Shown in pieces: positions 33,161 through 42,754 of a stretch of 59,957 bases of DNA; position 1 is the first letter of the stretch, and each line of letters starts with the position of its first letter. The translations under genes and the position numbers were made by a program. Below the pieces are notes generated by a model. It saw only the letters and a list, made by a program, of their open reading frames with translations. It had not been told where the DNA came from and ran no database searches. Source of the DNA: Microcaldota archaeon (lineage in GTDB: Archaea; Micrarchaeota; Micrarchaeia; Micrarchaeales; Micrarchaeaceae); NCBI GenBank assembly GCA_021807115.1, contig JAKAPJ010000005.1, positions 1 to 59,957 on the forward strand, written 5' to 3'.

Positions 33161-36100
33161 TCATGCCTTGCTGCTTGCTACCTCAAGGCCGAAGGTCTGG
33201 GAGCCGTTGCTGCCCTTCGCCACGCCTATGGCGGTGTCGGCCTCTGATATGAGCGAGTTGTTGTGGCTAACAACTATGAACTGCGACTTAGCGCTCAGCT
33301 CCTTTATGAGCTTGGAGAGCTTCTTCGCGTTCTCTGGGTCCAGCGATATGTCTATCTCGTCGAATATGTAGAACGACAGCGGATTCCTCATCTGTATCGC
33401 GAATATGAGCATGAGTGAGAGCAGCGACTTCTGGCCCCCGGATGCCGTGTCGGCGTTTATCTCCTTGTTAGTGGTCTCTATCAGCAGGCCGGAATTGAAC
33501 GGGTCGGACGGATCCTTGAGCTTCAGCGCGGCCTCTCCGGTGAATAGATAGCCATAGAGGCGCTTGAAGTTCTCATTCACGTCCCGTAGCGTTTCGCTGA
33601 AGACATTGGACTTCTTCGAGTCTATCTCCCCTATCATGGAGAGTATGGACGACCTCTCGTTTCCGAGCGTCTCAAGCTTCTGCTGCGCCTCGTCAACGTC
33701 CTTCTTCTTCTCCGCGTAAGCCTCAGGGGCCTTGAGGTTGACGTTGCCCAGCTTGTCCAGCCTGTCCTTGAGTATGATCCTCTGCCTTTCCAGCTCCTCT
33801 GTCTTCACGTCCTCGATTACGGCTATCTGCTGGTTCTGGTACGCCATGAGCTGGGCCTTTACGTCCGTAAGCCTGGTCTCGAAGTTTGAGCGCTTCCCCT
33901 CCAGCTCAACCAGCTCGCGGGCCAGCCTCTGCTGCTCCTGCGCGAGCTTGACCTTGTCGTCCGTGAGCTTGCCTATCTTGGCGTCCAGGTCCGCCATCTG
34001 CTTGTATATGCCTGAAGAGTTCTTGTCGTCGGCCTGGAGGCGCTGCTCCAGCTCCGCCCTCTTTTTGGCGCCCGCCTCCATGTCCTTGGCGAGCTGAGCA
34101 AGCTTGCCCTTCAGTATTGTAAGGTTGCTGCGCTCCTGCTTGAGGTCCGCGGCGTTCTTTGCCTCTTCGGTCTTGAGCATCTCGCCCCTGGTCTTCAGCG
34201 AACCTATCTGTACGTTCAGGGACTCTATCTCGTTGCGCAGCGCCTCGATCCTGGAGGCCTCCTCCTTCGCCTTAGACCTGCTGCCCTTCTCGGACGCAAT
34301 CCGCTTCAGCAGTGCGCCCAGGCTCGTGTTATCCTCGTTAAGCACGGCTACCTCCTTCTCCGCAGAATCCTTTTCTCGCTTCGCGCGCTCCATCACTGAG
34401 TCGCACTTGGCACGATCCTGGGCTAGTGATTTGATCTTGGCATCCGTGGAGTCTATGTCCCTGTTAACTTCGTCCTCCATGGAGAGCAGCGAAGTTATCT
34501 CCACATTGCGCGAGCCTATGCCCGTCTCGTATTCGGCGATCTTCTTCCTTATGTTGGCGACAGTCGTTGCGGTCTCCGCGGCGCTTGCGGACAGGCTTGC
34601 TGCGTCGGATTCAAGCCTCTTCACCCGCGCTTCTATCGCGGCTATGGTCTGGACCACCTTCATGCTTCCGCCCGTTATCGCCCCCGATGGCTCCACCACC
34701 TCGCCCTCCAGGGTCACGAAACGGTACGTGCCCAGGCCCACCTTCTGCGCGGAGGGGATGTCGTCAACGAGGTACGTGTTGGAGAAGATGTACTCGAACG
34801 CCCGCTGGTACTTCTTTTCGAACTTGATAAAATCTATGAGCGGGCGCATTCCCTTTGCCTCGCCCTTCTGTGGCTTGGACCTTATCTCGTCCAGCGGTAT
34901 GAACGTGGCGCGGCCTAGCTTCTGGGACTTTAGCACAGCTATTGCGGCCTTGACCGACTCGACATCCTCGGCTATGAAGTTGCCAAGCCGCGACCCGGCT
35001 GCCGCCTGCACCGCAAGCGCGTACTTGTCGTCATACGTACACAGCGCGTCGGCCCTGCCCAGTATGCCCTTGCCCGCCTTGCGCAGGGCGTCGGCGACCC
35101 TGTCCGATGAGTCACCCCCGCGCGACGCGAGCGCGTACTTGAGGTCCATCAGTTCCTTGCTGTTGGCGCCTTGCTTTCTTGAAAGTTCCTCCTGCAGCGC
35201 CAGGATGGCTGGGAGCTCTTTCTCCTGTTCCTTCATGTGCAGCCCAGCCTCGTTGACCGCCTCCTTCTTCGCCTTTATGTTGGCGATCAGGCCTGAACGC
35301 TTCTGGCCCATCACGTTCATCGCGTTCTGCAGCTCGAGTATGTTCTTGCTGATCGAGTCGTGGTCCGATGAGGACCTGGTGAATTCTGATGTAAGCGCTA
35401 TGAGCTTCTTGCTCAACTCCTGTATCTGCGCGCTGTTCCTGATGTACTTCTCGTTCGCCGACCCGTCATCGTACGGATCTGATTCTCCGGCTGCCTTGGG
35501 CAGGCCCTTCGACTTCACGCCGACCTCGAATGTGAGCTTGCCTATGGATTCTTCAACAGACTTGCCCTCTTCCTGCGCCTTCTTCTGTGCCGCCTGAAGG
35601 TCCTCTATCTTGGCGGATGAGGCCGCCATGTTCTCGTTGAGCGCGTCGCGCTGCGTTGATGCTATTGCTATGCCCTTGTTGATTTCCTGCAGTATGCCGT
35701 TGTTGGAGCTCGCCTCTGCCGACTTAGACGCCCAGCTCTTTGAAAGCAGGTCCTTCTCGCCCATGTGCTGCGATATCCTCGACTCGAGCTCCGCGAGCTT
35801 CTGCTCTACATCCTGCCGCCTCTGCGTCCCCTCCGTGGCGGCCTTGACCGTGGCGGCCAGGCCGGAATTTATCTCGGACACCCTGCGCTGCAGTATGGTG
35901 TATTCGGTGCTGCGGACCTTGTTGTTCATCTCTGTCCATGCCTCGGCGTCCGCCTTCTCCTTCTCCAGGCCGCTGAGGAATCCTGCCCGCTCCTGCAGCT
36001 GCACCTTAGCCAGATTTATCTTCTCCTGCACCTTGTCCAGCTCGTGGATGGCGGAGTCCCTCTTCTCGTTGAACTCACTTATGCCTGCCGCGGTGTCTAT

Positions 36101-36562
36101 CAGCATCCTGCGCTCGCGCGGATTGAGGCTAAGGAGCCTCTTGGTCTCGCTTTGCGTTATGGTGTTTGTCTGGTTCACCTCGCACTTTGCGTCCCGCAGC
36201 ACCTCTATGACCTTCTCCCTGGTGACCTTCTTGCCGTTCAGCCTGTATCCTACCTTCTTGTCGGAGCGTATGGTCTTGATAACCTCCAGGTCGTGGTCCC
36301 CTGAGAACTTGATCCTCGCGTAAGCCCTCTTCATCCTGTCCTCCTTGCTGGGCTTCACAAGCGCGTTTATGAGCTGGGTGGAGGACTGCACGTCCAGCCG
36401 CTTCAGCGACTTCTCCCCCAGGGCATATATGAGTGAGTTCGCTATGCTAGACTTCCCGGAGCCGTTGGGCCCTATTATGCAGTTGAAGCCCTTGTTGAAC
36501 TTTATCGCGGCGTGCCTGAAGGATCTAAAGTTGTGTATGACTACCTCGTCTAGGTATATCAT
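33161..36562 (-). CDS. smc: Chromosome segregation protein SMC
   Basis: 1133 residues. The N-terminal ATPase half has FNCIIGPNGSGKSSIANSLI (Walker A). Two long coiled-coil arms flank a hinge at about residues 500-660 (VADALRKAGKGILGRADALC, LGTYRFVTLEGEVVEPSGAI). The C-terminal half has the signature ASGGQKSLLSLMLIFAIQMR and Walker B FYIFDEIDISLDPENAKKL. SMC dimers compact and segregate DNA. No scpA or scpB lies beside it. It is followed by signal peptidase on the same strand. Confidence 0.96.
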   Translation of the reverse strand: MIYLDEVVIHNFRSFRHAAIKFNKGFNCIIGPNGSGKSSIANSLIYALGEKSLKRLDVQSSTQLINALVKPSKEDRMKRAYARIKFSGDHDLEVIKTIRSDKKVGYRLNGKKVTREKVIEVLRDAKCEVNQTNTITQSETKRLLSLNPRERRMLIDTAAGISEFNEKRDSAIHELDKVQEKINLAKVQLQERAGFLSGLEKEKADAEAWTEMNNKVRSTEYTILQRRVSEINSGLAATVKAATEGTQRRQDVEQKLAELESRISQHMGEKDLLSKSWASKSAEASSNNGILQEINKGIAIASTQRDALNENMAASSAKIEDLQAAQKKAQEEGKSVEESIGKLTFEVGVKSKGLPKAAGESDPYDDGSANEKYIRNSAQIQELSKKLIALTSEFTRSSSDHDSISKNILELQNAMNVMGQKRSGLIANIKAKKEAVNEAGLHMKEQEKELPAILALQEELSRKQGANSKELMDLKYALASRGGDSSDRVADALRKAGKGILGRADALCTYDDKYALAVQAAAGSRLGNFIAEDVESVKAAIAVLKSQKLGRATFIPLDEIRSKPQKGEAKGMRPLIDFIKFEKKYQRAFEYIFSNTYLVDDIPSAQKVGLGTYRFVTLEGEVVEPSGAITGGSMKVVQTIAAIEARVKRLESDAASLSASAAETATTVANIRKKIAEYETGIGSRNVEITSLLSMEDEVNRDIDSTDAKIKSLAQDRAKCDSVMERAKREKDSAEKEVAVLNEDNTSLGALLKRIASEKGSRSKAKEEASRIEALRNEIESLNVQIGSLKTRGEMLKTEEAKNAADLKQERSNLTILKGKLAQLAKDMEAGAKKRAELEQRLQADDKNSSGIYKQMADLDAKIGKLTDDKVKLAQEQQRLARELVELEGKRSNFETRLTDVKAQLMAYQNQQIAVIEDVKTEELERQRIILKDRLDKLGNVNLKAPEAYAEKKKDVDEAQQKLETLGNERSSILSMIGEIDSKKSNVFSETLRDVNENFKRLYGYLFTGEAALKLKDPSDPFNSGLLIETTNKEINADTASGGQKSLLSLMLIFAIQMRNPLSFYIFDEIDISLDPENAKKLSKLIKELSAKSQFIVVSHNNSLISEADTAIGVAKGSNGSQTFGLEVASSKA

Positions 36563-36606
36563 TTCTACACCAGTCGCCGTAGAATATAGAAGAATAAACC
36601 TTTTTA

Positions 36607-37695
36607 TTACTTTGCGCCTGCTGCCGCTTTACGGGAAGCTATCGCCTGGGGCATATGCAGGGCTATTATGGCCTCCACGTGGTCGCCAAGCAGCACACCT
36701 GCTACCTTTCCCGCCCTCAGGACTGCCACTATCGGAGCCTCCTCGTACCTCATCTTCTCTATCGCCCTGGAGAGGCGCGAGTTGTAGTCCACGGTGGGCA
36801 GGTCGGAGCCGAATCCCTCCACGCTCCTGCCCAGCACATCGGGGGGCATGCTCCCGTATGTGGAAGGCAGCTTGTTCACCATGCAGACCCTGCCGTTCCT
36901 CATGAACAGCACTATGTGCGTGCCGCGCCTCAACAGCGTTGAGTATACCGACCGCATCGGGGCGGTGGGCCGGACCATCACGAAGTTCCTGCTTATGGCA
37001 TCGCGTACCCTGAGGTTCTCCGTGTACTTCACTATGTACGCGGACTCCAGCTCCGCCTTGGCGCCTCCGTATATGAATATGGCGAGTATGACGTCCCAGC
37101 CCAGCGTGAATATCCACCCGGACTGCGATGGGGACAGCGAGAACTCGTACAGGACGCTCGCCGCTATGAACAGTACAAGCGCCACCTCGCTTACCTTGAC
37201 CGCGATCTTCGTGGCCTCAAGCTTGCCCATGCCCTTCTCCAGGTAGCTCTTGAGCACCCTCCCCCCGTCCAAGGGGAAGGCCGGCACGAGGTTGAAGATG
37301 CCAAGTAGCATGTTGAGCAAGAAAAGCCACTGGAACGTCTGTTCTAGCGGGCCGGGGGGCGCATAGACTGCCAGCGCCCCGAATACCACCCCCAGCAGTA
37401 TGCTCGTCAGGGGGCCTACCAGCGCCACCCTGAACGAGACTTCGGGGGTCGCGTTGTCCAGCTCCACTATTGAGGCGCCGCCGAACGGCAGCAGAAGTAT
37501 CTTCTTGACGTTCAGGCCGTTGCGCCTTGATGTGACAGAGTGGGCCAGCTCGTGGACCACGACCATTGCGAAGAGTATGACTATCTCGACCAGCAGGTTG
37601 TAGAGCGCGGCGATGAGTAGGATCAGGACGAATGACCAGTGCAGCTCTATGTCTATGCCGAATATCTTGCCGAGCACTATGGACCCTCCAGCCAT
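36607..37695 (-). CDS. Site-2 protease family (M50) membrane metalloprotease with CBS-like tail
   Basis: 362 residues. The zinc motif HELAH lies in MVVVHELAHSVTSRRNG. The second metal motif is FNLVPAFPLDGGRVLKSYLE (family NPxPxLDGG with variation). Several hydrophobic helices surround them up to about residue 215. Residues about 230-350 resemble two CBS domains (VRDAISRNFVMVRPTAPMRS, LSRAIEKMRYEEAPIVAVLR), matching the archaeal S2P-CBS group. It would cut membrane proteins within the bilayer under ligand control by the CBS pair; no substrate is evident. It is divergent from the phosphoesterase at 37787. Confidence 0.9.
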   Translation of the reverse strand: MAGGSIVLGKIFGIDIELHWSFVLILLIAALYNLLVEIVILFAMVVVHELAHSVTSRRNGLNVKKILLLPFGGASIVELDNATPEVSFRVALVGPLTSILLGVVFGALAVYAPPGPLEQTFQWLFLLNMLLGIFNLVPAFPLDGGRVLKSYLEKGMGKLEATKIAVKVSEVALVLFIAASVLYEFSLSPSQSGWIFTLGWDVILAIFIYGGAKAELESAYIVKYTENLRVRDAISRNFVMVRPTAPMRSVYSTLLRRGTHIVLFMRNGRVCMVNKLPSTYGSMPPDVLGRSVEGFGSDLPTVDYNSRLSRAIEKMRYEEAPIVAVLRAGKVAGVLLGDHVEAIIALHMPQAIASRKAAAGAK

Positions 37696-37786
37696 GCGAA
37701 GACCGCGCCAGCCCTGAAATGGGTTGGGGCATGAATCTTACGCTGCATATCTATTTATTGGTTTATTGGAAGACTTATTGGATTGG

Positions 37787-38566
37787 ATGATTTCGGCGGG
37801 CGGGGTCAGGTTCGTGTACGACGAGCCGGCAGCAGAGGTGGTCCTGGACGGCAGGCGGACGCTGGTGCTGGGGGACCTGCACATAGGCACGGAGAGGAAG
37901 TTCATAAGCAGGGGCATACGGCTCTACACCGCATCGGAGGCCATGGGCGCGAGGGTGGTGTCCATAGCTGAGAGGATGGGCGCGAGGGCCATAATAATAC
38001 TGGGGGACGTGAAGGAGAGCGTGCTGCACCCGGAGGCTGCGGAGGCCGGGGAGGTGAGGAGGTTCTTCCGCGGGCTGGAGGGCTATGACGTGACCGTGAC
38101 TGCCGGCAACCACGACGCCAGGCTCGGCGAGATAGTAGGGGCGAAGATAGTGGACGAGGTGGTGTCTGGCAGGTTCTCATTCATGCACGGACACCGCTGG
38201 CCTTCGGAGGAGGCCATGCAGGCCGGCACGATATTCGTGGGCCACAACCACGCCGCGGTGTCAATGACGGACAGCAACGGCGCGCGCTACGCGCAGAAGG
38301 CGTGGCTTGTGGCCGGGATTGACAGCAAGGAGGCGCAGGCGCGGTACGCAAAGCCCAACCCTAAAGCCAGGCTCGTGGTCATGCCGGCGTTCAACGACCT
38401 GATAGTTGGCATGCCTGTGAACGAGGTGAAGGGGGACAACCTCAGCCCGCTCTTCAGGAACGGCGTGTTCGACTACTGGGGCGCCAAGGTCTACAGCATG
38501 CGCGGGGAGCTGCTGGGCACGGCTGAGGGGCTTGCGAAAAGGTACGGGGGCAGCTCTGCTACTTGA
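37787..38566 (+). CDS. Calcineurin-like metallophosphoesterase
   Basis: 259 residues from the ATG at 37787 (MISAGGVRFVYDEPAAEVVL). Metal-binding motifs appear in order: LVLGDLHIGTERKF (DxH), IIILGDVKES (GDxx), VTAGNHDARL (GNHD), SFMHGHRWPSEEAM (GH) and IFVGHNHAAVSM (GHxH). This is the archaeal single-domain phosphoesterase family (ICC-like), annotated elsewhere as a possible DNA repair or nucleotide phosphoesterase. The substrate is unknown. Its 3' end overlaps the convergent rpoK gene by 8 bases. Confidence 0.86.
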   Translation: MISAGGVRFVYDEPAAEVVLDGRRTLVLGDLHIGTERKFISRGIRLYTASEAMGARVVSIAERMGARAIIILGDVKESVLHPEAAEAGEVRRFFRGLEGYDVTVTAGNHDARLGEIVGAKIVDEVVSGRFSFMHGHRWPSEEAMQAGTIFVGHNHAAVSMTDSNGARYAQKAWLVAGIDSKEAQARYAKPNPKARLVVMPAFNDLIVGMPVNEVKGDNLSPLFRNGVFDYWGAKVYSMRGELLGTAEGLAKRYGGSSAT

Positions 38567-38732
38567 GCACTGTTATTGGGATTACCTCCTTGTCGAACTC
38601 GACTTCAGCCAGGTCTATCGGGTTTATCATCCCGGCCGGCACCTTCACCAGGGGCGGAGCTCCGTACGCCAGCTGCAGGGCCCTGGCGCTTATTATCCTG
38701 GCCTTCTCGAATTTTGAGTATTGTTCCGCCAT
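38559..38732 (-). CDS. rpoK: RNA polymerase subunit K (Rpb6/omega homologue)
   Basis: 57 residues from the ATG at 38732 (MAEQYSKFEKARIISARALQ); the frame is open 8 codons further upstream. The family core FEKARIISARALQLAYGAPP and the ending PIDLAEVEFDKEVIPITVLK are clear. RpoK helps assemble the large RNA polymerase subunits. It lies 20 bases after geranylgeranyl reductase, outside its usual rpoN/S9/L13 setting. Confidence 0.93.
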   Translation of the reverse strand: MAEQYSKFEKARIISARALQLAYGAPPLVKVPAGMINPIDLAEVEFDKEVIPITVLK

Positions 38733-38752
38733 GGGTTTCACCACTACAAACG

Positions 38753-40195
38753 TCACACTGGATTGGGCTTGAAGCGCCCCTTCACCGCCTCGACCTCCGC
38801 CTTCACGCTCTCCCGCCAGCCCCGGAACTCCTCGGGGTTCTGAGGGTACTTTGAATAGAGCTCGTTGAGCTTCTTCATCTCCTTGACGGCGTACACCAGG
38901 TCAGAGAAGGCGCTTATGTTCTGCGCGCCCTTGAGCACCATCTTGAACTTGGCCTTCAGGCTGAGGTCAGGTATCCTGCCGTAGCAGAGGTCCTGCGCCT
39001 CCTGTGTGGAGAGGAAGTTCTTCATGCCGTAGTTGATTATGTCGTTGTTGAGGGACTGCAGGTACGTCCTGAAGACCTCCATTCCAGCGGTCTTGCTGCC
39101 GTACTCCTTGTTGAACTCGACGTTGTAGCGCCACAGCGCGCTTATGCTCACGTCACCTCCCTTGGCCGCCCTGGCCGCGTTCTCGCCGGCAAGCACCCCT
39201 GACACCAGTGCCGGGCCTATGCCTCCCGCGCTTATCGGGTTGGGCATCGCCATGCTGTCGCCGGCGCCGATGTAGCCGTTGTACACCATGCACTCCAGCT
39301 GACGCCTCACCGCAACTGACCAGTACCCCTTGCCGTTGTTATCCTTGTTGAAGAGCTTGGGGTTCTTCAGCACAGGGACCCACTTGACATACTCGTCCAT
39401 GAGGTTGTGCAGGTTGTCTTTCTTGCCCAGCTTCTTGTTGTGTATGTCGAGGCTGGACTTCTGCAGCCCTATGCCTATGTTCACCCTGCCGTACTCGCTC
39501 TTCGGGAAAACCCATCCGTAGCCCCCTGGCGCGAGCAGCTGGTTGAGGTGTATGACCGCGTTCTTCGGGTCGTAGTACCTCTTGTCGTCTGTAGTCACCT
39601 CGCAATCGTATATGTACCTGCCCGTGGACTCCACGTCGTCGACGTCCACCACCCTGTCCACATAGGGGTTGTCTGGCAGCTTGCGCCTTATGTTTGTTGC
39701 TATGCCCAGCGCATCTATGACCAGCGTCGCGCGGTATTCGCGGTGCACGGACTTGTCGTCCTTGCCGAACACCCCGACCACATAGTCGTTCTCTATTATC
39801 GGCCCCTCCACGTCGAACCTGGGCACGTACTCGGCGCCGCACTTTATTGCATACTCCCTGGTCTTGCGCTCGAACACGGGCCTGTCCAGCACGTAGCCCT
39901 CACCGTCAAACACGAACTTTGATTCCAGGTCCGGAGAGAACGCTATGACCCCGTCCACCTTTGTGTCGAGCTCGGGCTTGGAAAACTTCAGCCCTATGTG
40001 CTCAGTCACAAAGTCGAGGTGGTTCTTTGCGACAGCGTCGCCGCACACCCATCCCCAGTTTGTCTTCTTGCCGGACTCCTCTGGCTTGTTCTTGTCTAGG
40101 AGCAGCACCTTTGCGCCTGCCTTTGCGGCCGCAGCTGCGGCTATGGATCCTGCCATTCCAGAGCCTGCAACTATGATGTCGTATTTTTCACTCAT
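38753..40195 (-). CDS. Geranylgeranyl reductase family FAD enzyme
   Basis: 480 residues from the ATG at 40195 (MSEKYDIIVAGSGMAGSIAA). The FAD-binding dinucleotide fold GSGMAGSIAAAAAAKAG is followed by WGWVCGDAV (K/xCGD-like active-site loop), GVFGKDDKSVHREYRATLVI and GDSMAMPNPISAGGIGPALV, the second FAD motif. The family reduces the prenyl chains of archaeal ether lipids (digeranylgeranylglycerophospholipid reductase). It is about 90 residues longer than typical members, mostly at the C-terminus. A TATA box AACTTAAATAGG lies on the minus strand near 40280. rpoK follows in the same direction. Confidence 0.88.
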   Translation of the reverse strand: MSEKYDIIVAGSGMAGSIAAAAAAKAGAKVLLLDKNKPEESGKKTNWGWVCGDAVAKNHLDFVTEHIGLKFSKPELDTKVDGVIAFSPDLESKFVFDGEGYVLDRPVFERKTREYAIKCGAEYVPRFDVEGPIIENDYVVGVFGKDDKSVHREYRATLVIDALGIATNIRRKLPDNPYVDRVVDVDDVESTGRYIYDCEVTTDDKRYYDPKNAVIHLNQLLAPGGYGWVFPKSEYGRVNIGIGLQKSSLDIHNKKLGKKDNLHNLMDEYVKWVPVLKNPKLFNKDNNGKGYWSVAVRRQLECMVYNGYIGAGDSMAMPNPISAGGIGPALVSGVLAGENAARAAKGGDVSISALWRYNVEFNKEYGSKTAGMEVFRTYLQSLNNDIINYGMKNFLSTQEAQDLCYGRIPDLSLKAKFKMVLKGAQNISAFSDLVYAVKEMKKLNELYSKYPQNPEEFRGWRESVKAEVEAVKGRFKPNPV

Positions 40196-40314
40196 TCTGA
40201 ACACTCCAGTTTGTGCCGCTGAAGTCAAAGGCCAAAAAAGCTCCTTAATAAGGGTAAACTTTTTACTGCATTATCCTATTTAAGTTTTGCCCTTAATTGC
40301 TTGAAATCGGCGTT

Positions 40315-41436
40315 TTACTGGTACATCGAGTCCGGAGGCAGCCTCTTGCTCTCCCCGTACTGGTTCACCAGCGACATGGGGTCCTTCAGCACCGCCTTGA
40401 GGTTCTGCCGCTTGGACGCTATCGCCTCGGCCAGCAGCACGCTCTCGAGCTGCAGCAGGGTTGTGCTGGAGCCCTGCAGAGCAAGTGCCTCGCCGGACTG
40501 CATACTCTCGGGCGTTATGTTCATGCGCGCCGCCTCCATTGCGACCACGAGGTTTATGCCAGTAAGTATGGTCTCGAGGTTCTCCTTCTGCGAAGTGAAG
40601 TAGCTGGATGCCACCTTGTTCCATATGAACGAGTGCTCCTGTACGTGTGGGTGCGCCATCTGCACGCCACGGCGCACCAGGTCTGAGAATGTATTCTCCT
40701 GCATGAACGCCAGGACCGACTCCTGCGTGTCCTTGCCCTGCGCGGCCAGCCGAGAGAGTACGGACTTGTCGTCGAATGGTCCGGATACCTGCTGGCCGTC
40801 TGATATGGTGGTGGCGGTGAGAATGTCCACAAGCGCCCTCTTGTACACCTCCCCGAGCATTGCGCCGAAGCTCTTTGCCAGCTGTATCTCCTGGGGCTGC
40901 TCGGGGTTTGCGCGGCTCGTGAAGAAGTTCATTATCTCCGGGCCCATGGAGTTGTATGGGTTCGCCCTACCGCCTACATTCTGTATCTTTGTGGCGAGGT
41001 CTATGAGCGCGGTCGCCAGTCCGCGCACATATTCCGCCCTTATGCTGCTTGAGGTCTCCGAAAGGTCGTCAGCGGTGGTCGACTTGTCAGCCGCAACTGC
41101 CTGATATGCCTCGTAGTATGCCTTGTAAACCTCGTCCTTGAGCACTATGTGGTACTTGCCTTTCGTCTCCGCCTGCAGGTTGAGCAGACCCTGATGGTCG
41201 AGGGAGCGCAGCTCTGTGGCCGATATGAGCCTTACCTTGCCCTCGAGACCTATGCCGCTCATTTCATGGAACGCCTTTGCCATGCCGTCGAAGTCGGCCT
41301 GTATGGAATTCATGTCCATCTTGAACCCCTTCGCCGCCGCCTGCTCGGCCCTGTACGCAATGCCCGCCGACTGGGGCTGCTGGGCCGCGCTATTGGGCTG
41401 CTCCTTGGGCGCTACGGTGTGATTCGCATCTGCCAT
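40315..41436 (-). CDS. Orphan helical protein A (paralogue of 41573-42598)
   Basis: 373 residues from ATG 41436. Not recognised as a known family. It is helical and soluble, with a Gln/Ala-rich N-terminus, and lacks signal peptide and membrane helices. The segment SFGAMLGEVYKRALVDILTA, the following DGQQVSGPFDDKS and the C-terminal LKAVLKDPMSLVNQYGESK align with ALGSLLGDICQYALTALLAV, SGQDGVAGPTSDGK and PAEFLKDPRSLLKGTQPLL of the neighbouring gene, so the two are tandem paralogues. No catalytic motif is seen. Each gene has its own AT-rich promoter. Confidence 0.75.
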   Translation of the reverse strand: MADANHTVAPKEQPNSAAQQPQSAGIAYRAEQAAAKGFKMDMNSIQADFDGMAKAFHEMSGIGLEGKVRLISATELRSLDHQGLLNLQAETKGKYHIVLKDEVYKAYYEAYQAVAADKSTTADDLSETSSSIRAEYVRGLATALIDLATKIQNVGGRANPYNSMGPEIMNFFTSRANPEQPQEIQLAKSFGAMLGEVYKRALVDILTATTISDGQQVSGPFDDKSVLSRLAAQGKDTQESVLAFMQENTFSDLVRRGVQMAHPHVQEHSFIWNKVASSYFTSQKENLETILTGINLVVAMEAARMNITPESMQSGEALALQGSSTTLLQLESVLLAEAIASKRQNLKAVLKDPMSLVNQYGESKRLPPDSMYQ

Positions 41437-41572
41437 AAGCATTACCAATAGGCTTGTCGCGGTTGAGAATACTTAAACATTGCTCGATAGCACAGAAACG
41501 GCGCAGGGGATGGTGGAAATGGTAAGGATAGCAACGCGTAAATATGGCGACTGTGGCCTTGGCCTATTGCCG

Positions 41573-42598
41573 TTATACCGCACCCCTCAACAGTGGCTGT
41601 GTGCCCTTCAGCAAGGAGCGCGGATCCTTGAGGAATTCGGCGGGATCCCTTCCGGAGCCCAGCATGGAGAATGCCAGCAGGGCGCCCTCTATCATGATGA
41701 CGTTCTCCTTTAGCTCGCGCAGCAGCGCTACACCGTACTCTGTGTCGGGGGTGATGTCGCGGGTCCTGGCCTCCTCGTCCATTATCCTCTGGGTGCTGTA
41801 TGCCAGTATCTTCAGCGCCTGCCCGGATGCGCCGAATCCCATGCGCACCGCGGAGTCCATTATTGCGTCCTTGTGCACGCTGGTCTCGGATTCCTTGATG
41901 TTTATGTTGTTTATGGATGCAGTCTCAAGGGCGGCCTCGAATAGGTATGCAAGCATGGTGGTCTGCTGCAGCAGGTCGCGCGGCCTGGTGAACTCCAGCA
42001 GCTTGCCGTCGGATGTCGGGCCGGCCACGCCGTCCTGCCCTGATGCGATGTGGACCGCCAGTAGCGCGGTTAGGGCGTACTGGCAAATATCGCCGAGCAG
42101 CGAGCCCAGTGCCGCATTCACGCGCGCCTCCTCTGGCGCGGCGTTCTTATCGGCAAAAAGGTTCCGCACGGCGCTTCGCATCTCCATATACTGGTTAGGG
42201 GTGCCGGAGGCTGGCTCATTCAGGGAGGCCTCGACTATCTTGGACGCCAGCTCGTAGGAGTATGACATCATGTACGACTTGGCCAGCGCCGCAGCGGCCT
42301 GGGGGTTCTTTCCTGAAAGCAGCGCCTCCTTGACTGATTCCAGTGTGGCCTGGTCTATGACAATCGTGGTGTCCCTTGCCTGCAGCGCCTCGTTGAGCTG
42401 CTTGAAGTCATTTGCAACGACGATAGGGATGCCTGAGACTGCGGATGGCACGCCGGATATTCCGGTCATGGCAGCGAACTTGCTGGCAGACCTGCGCATG
42501 TCCTCTGACACTGCGGAGGGATCCGCCTTCGCCGATAGGCCGTCCTTTTCCTGCTGCGCCTTCTTGAGCGTGCTGTCGATGGATTTCGAACCCGGCAT
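41573..42598 (-). CDS. Orphan helical protein B (paralogue of 40315-41436)
   Basis: 341 residues from ATG 42598, which has AAGGCG upstream; the frame is open further but the upstream part overlaps the divergent nucleotidase gene. Not recognised. It is Ala/Ser/Leu-rich and helical, with no membrane segment. The shared blocks with protein A (LLGDICQYALTALLAVHIAS, GQDGVAGPTSDGKLL, FLKDPRSLL) lie in the same order, giving a common core of about 200 residues. The family looks lineage-specific. It could be a structural or scaffold protein; nothing in the neighbourhood fixes a role. Confidence 0.75.
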   Translation of the reverse strand: MPGSKSIDSTLKKAQQEKDGLSAKADPSAVSEDMRRSASKFAAMTGISGVPSAVSGIPIVVANDFKQLNEALQARDTTIVIDQATLESVKEALLSGKNPQAAAALAKSYMMSYSYELASKIVEASLNEPASGTPNQYMEMRSAVRNLFADKNAAPEEARVNAALGSLLGDICQYALTALLAVHIASGQDGVAGPTSDGKLLEFTRPRDLLQQTTMLAYLFEAALETASINNINIKESETSVHKDAIMDSAVRMGFGASGQALKILAYSTQRIMDEEARTRDITPDTEYGVALLRELKENVIMIEGALLAFSMLGSGRDPAEFLKDPRSLLKGTQPLLRGAV

Positions 42599-42754
42599 AT
42601 CTACGCCTTTATCCACCCTGATTATTATGCTTTTCCGTGCGGCGCCGAACCGTACACATCGCCACAATGTTGGAGGGTATCGCGTGTGTGCATTTTGCCC
42701 CGAACAGGGTAAAACGGCAAAGTTTAAGTATTTGGGTGGGCGAATTGGGGGTTG

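Noticed and set aside
34104-35597. A 497-codon open frame antisense to smc
   Set aside because: The smc frame has all SMC motifs in order; the antisense frame is a by-product of G/C-ending codons and Leu/Ser-rich low-information translation with no domain.
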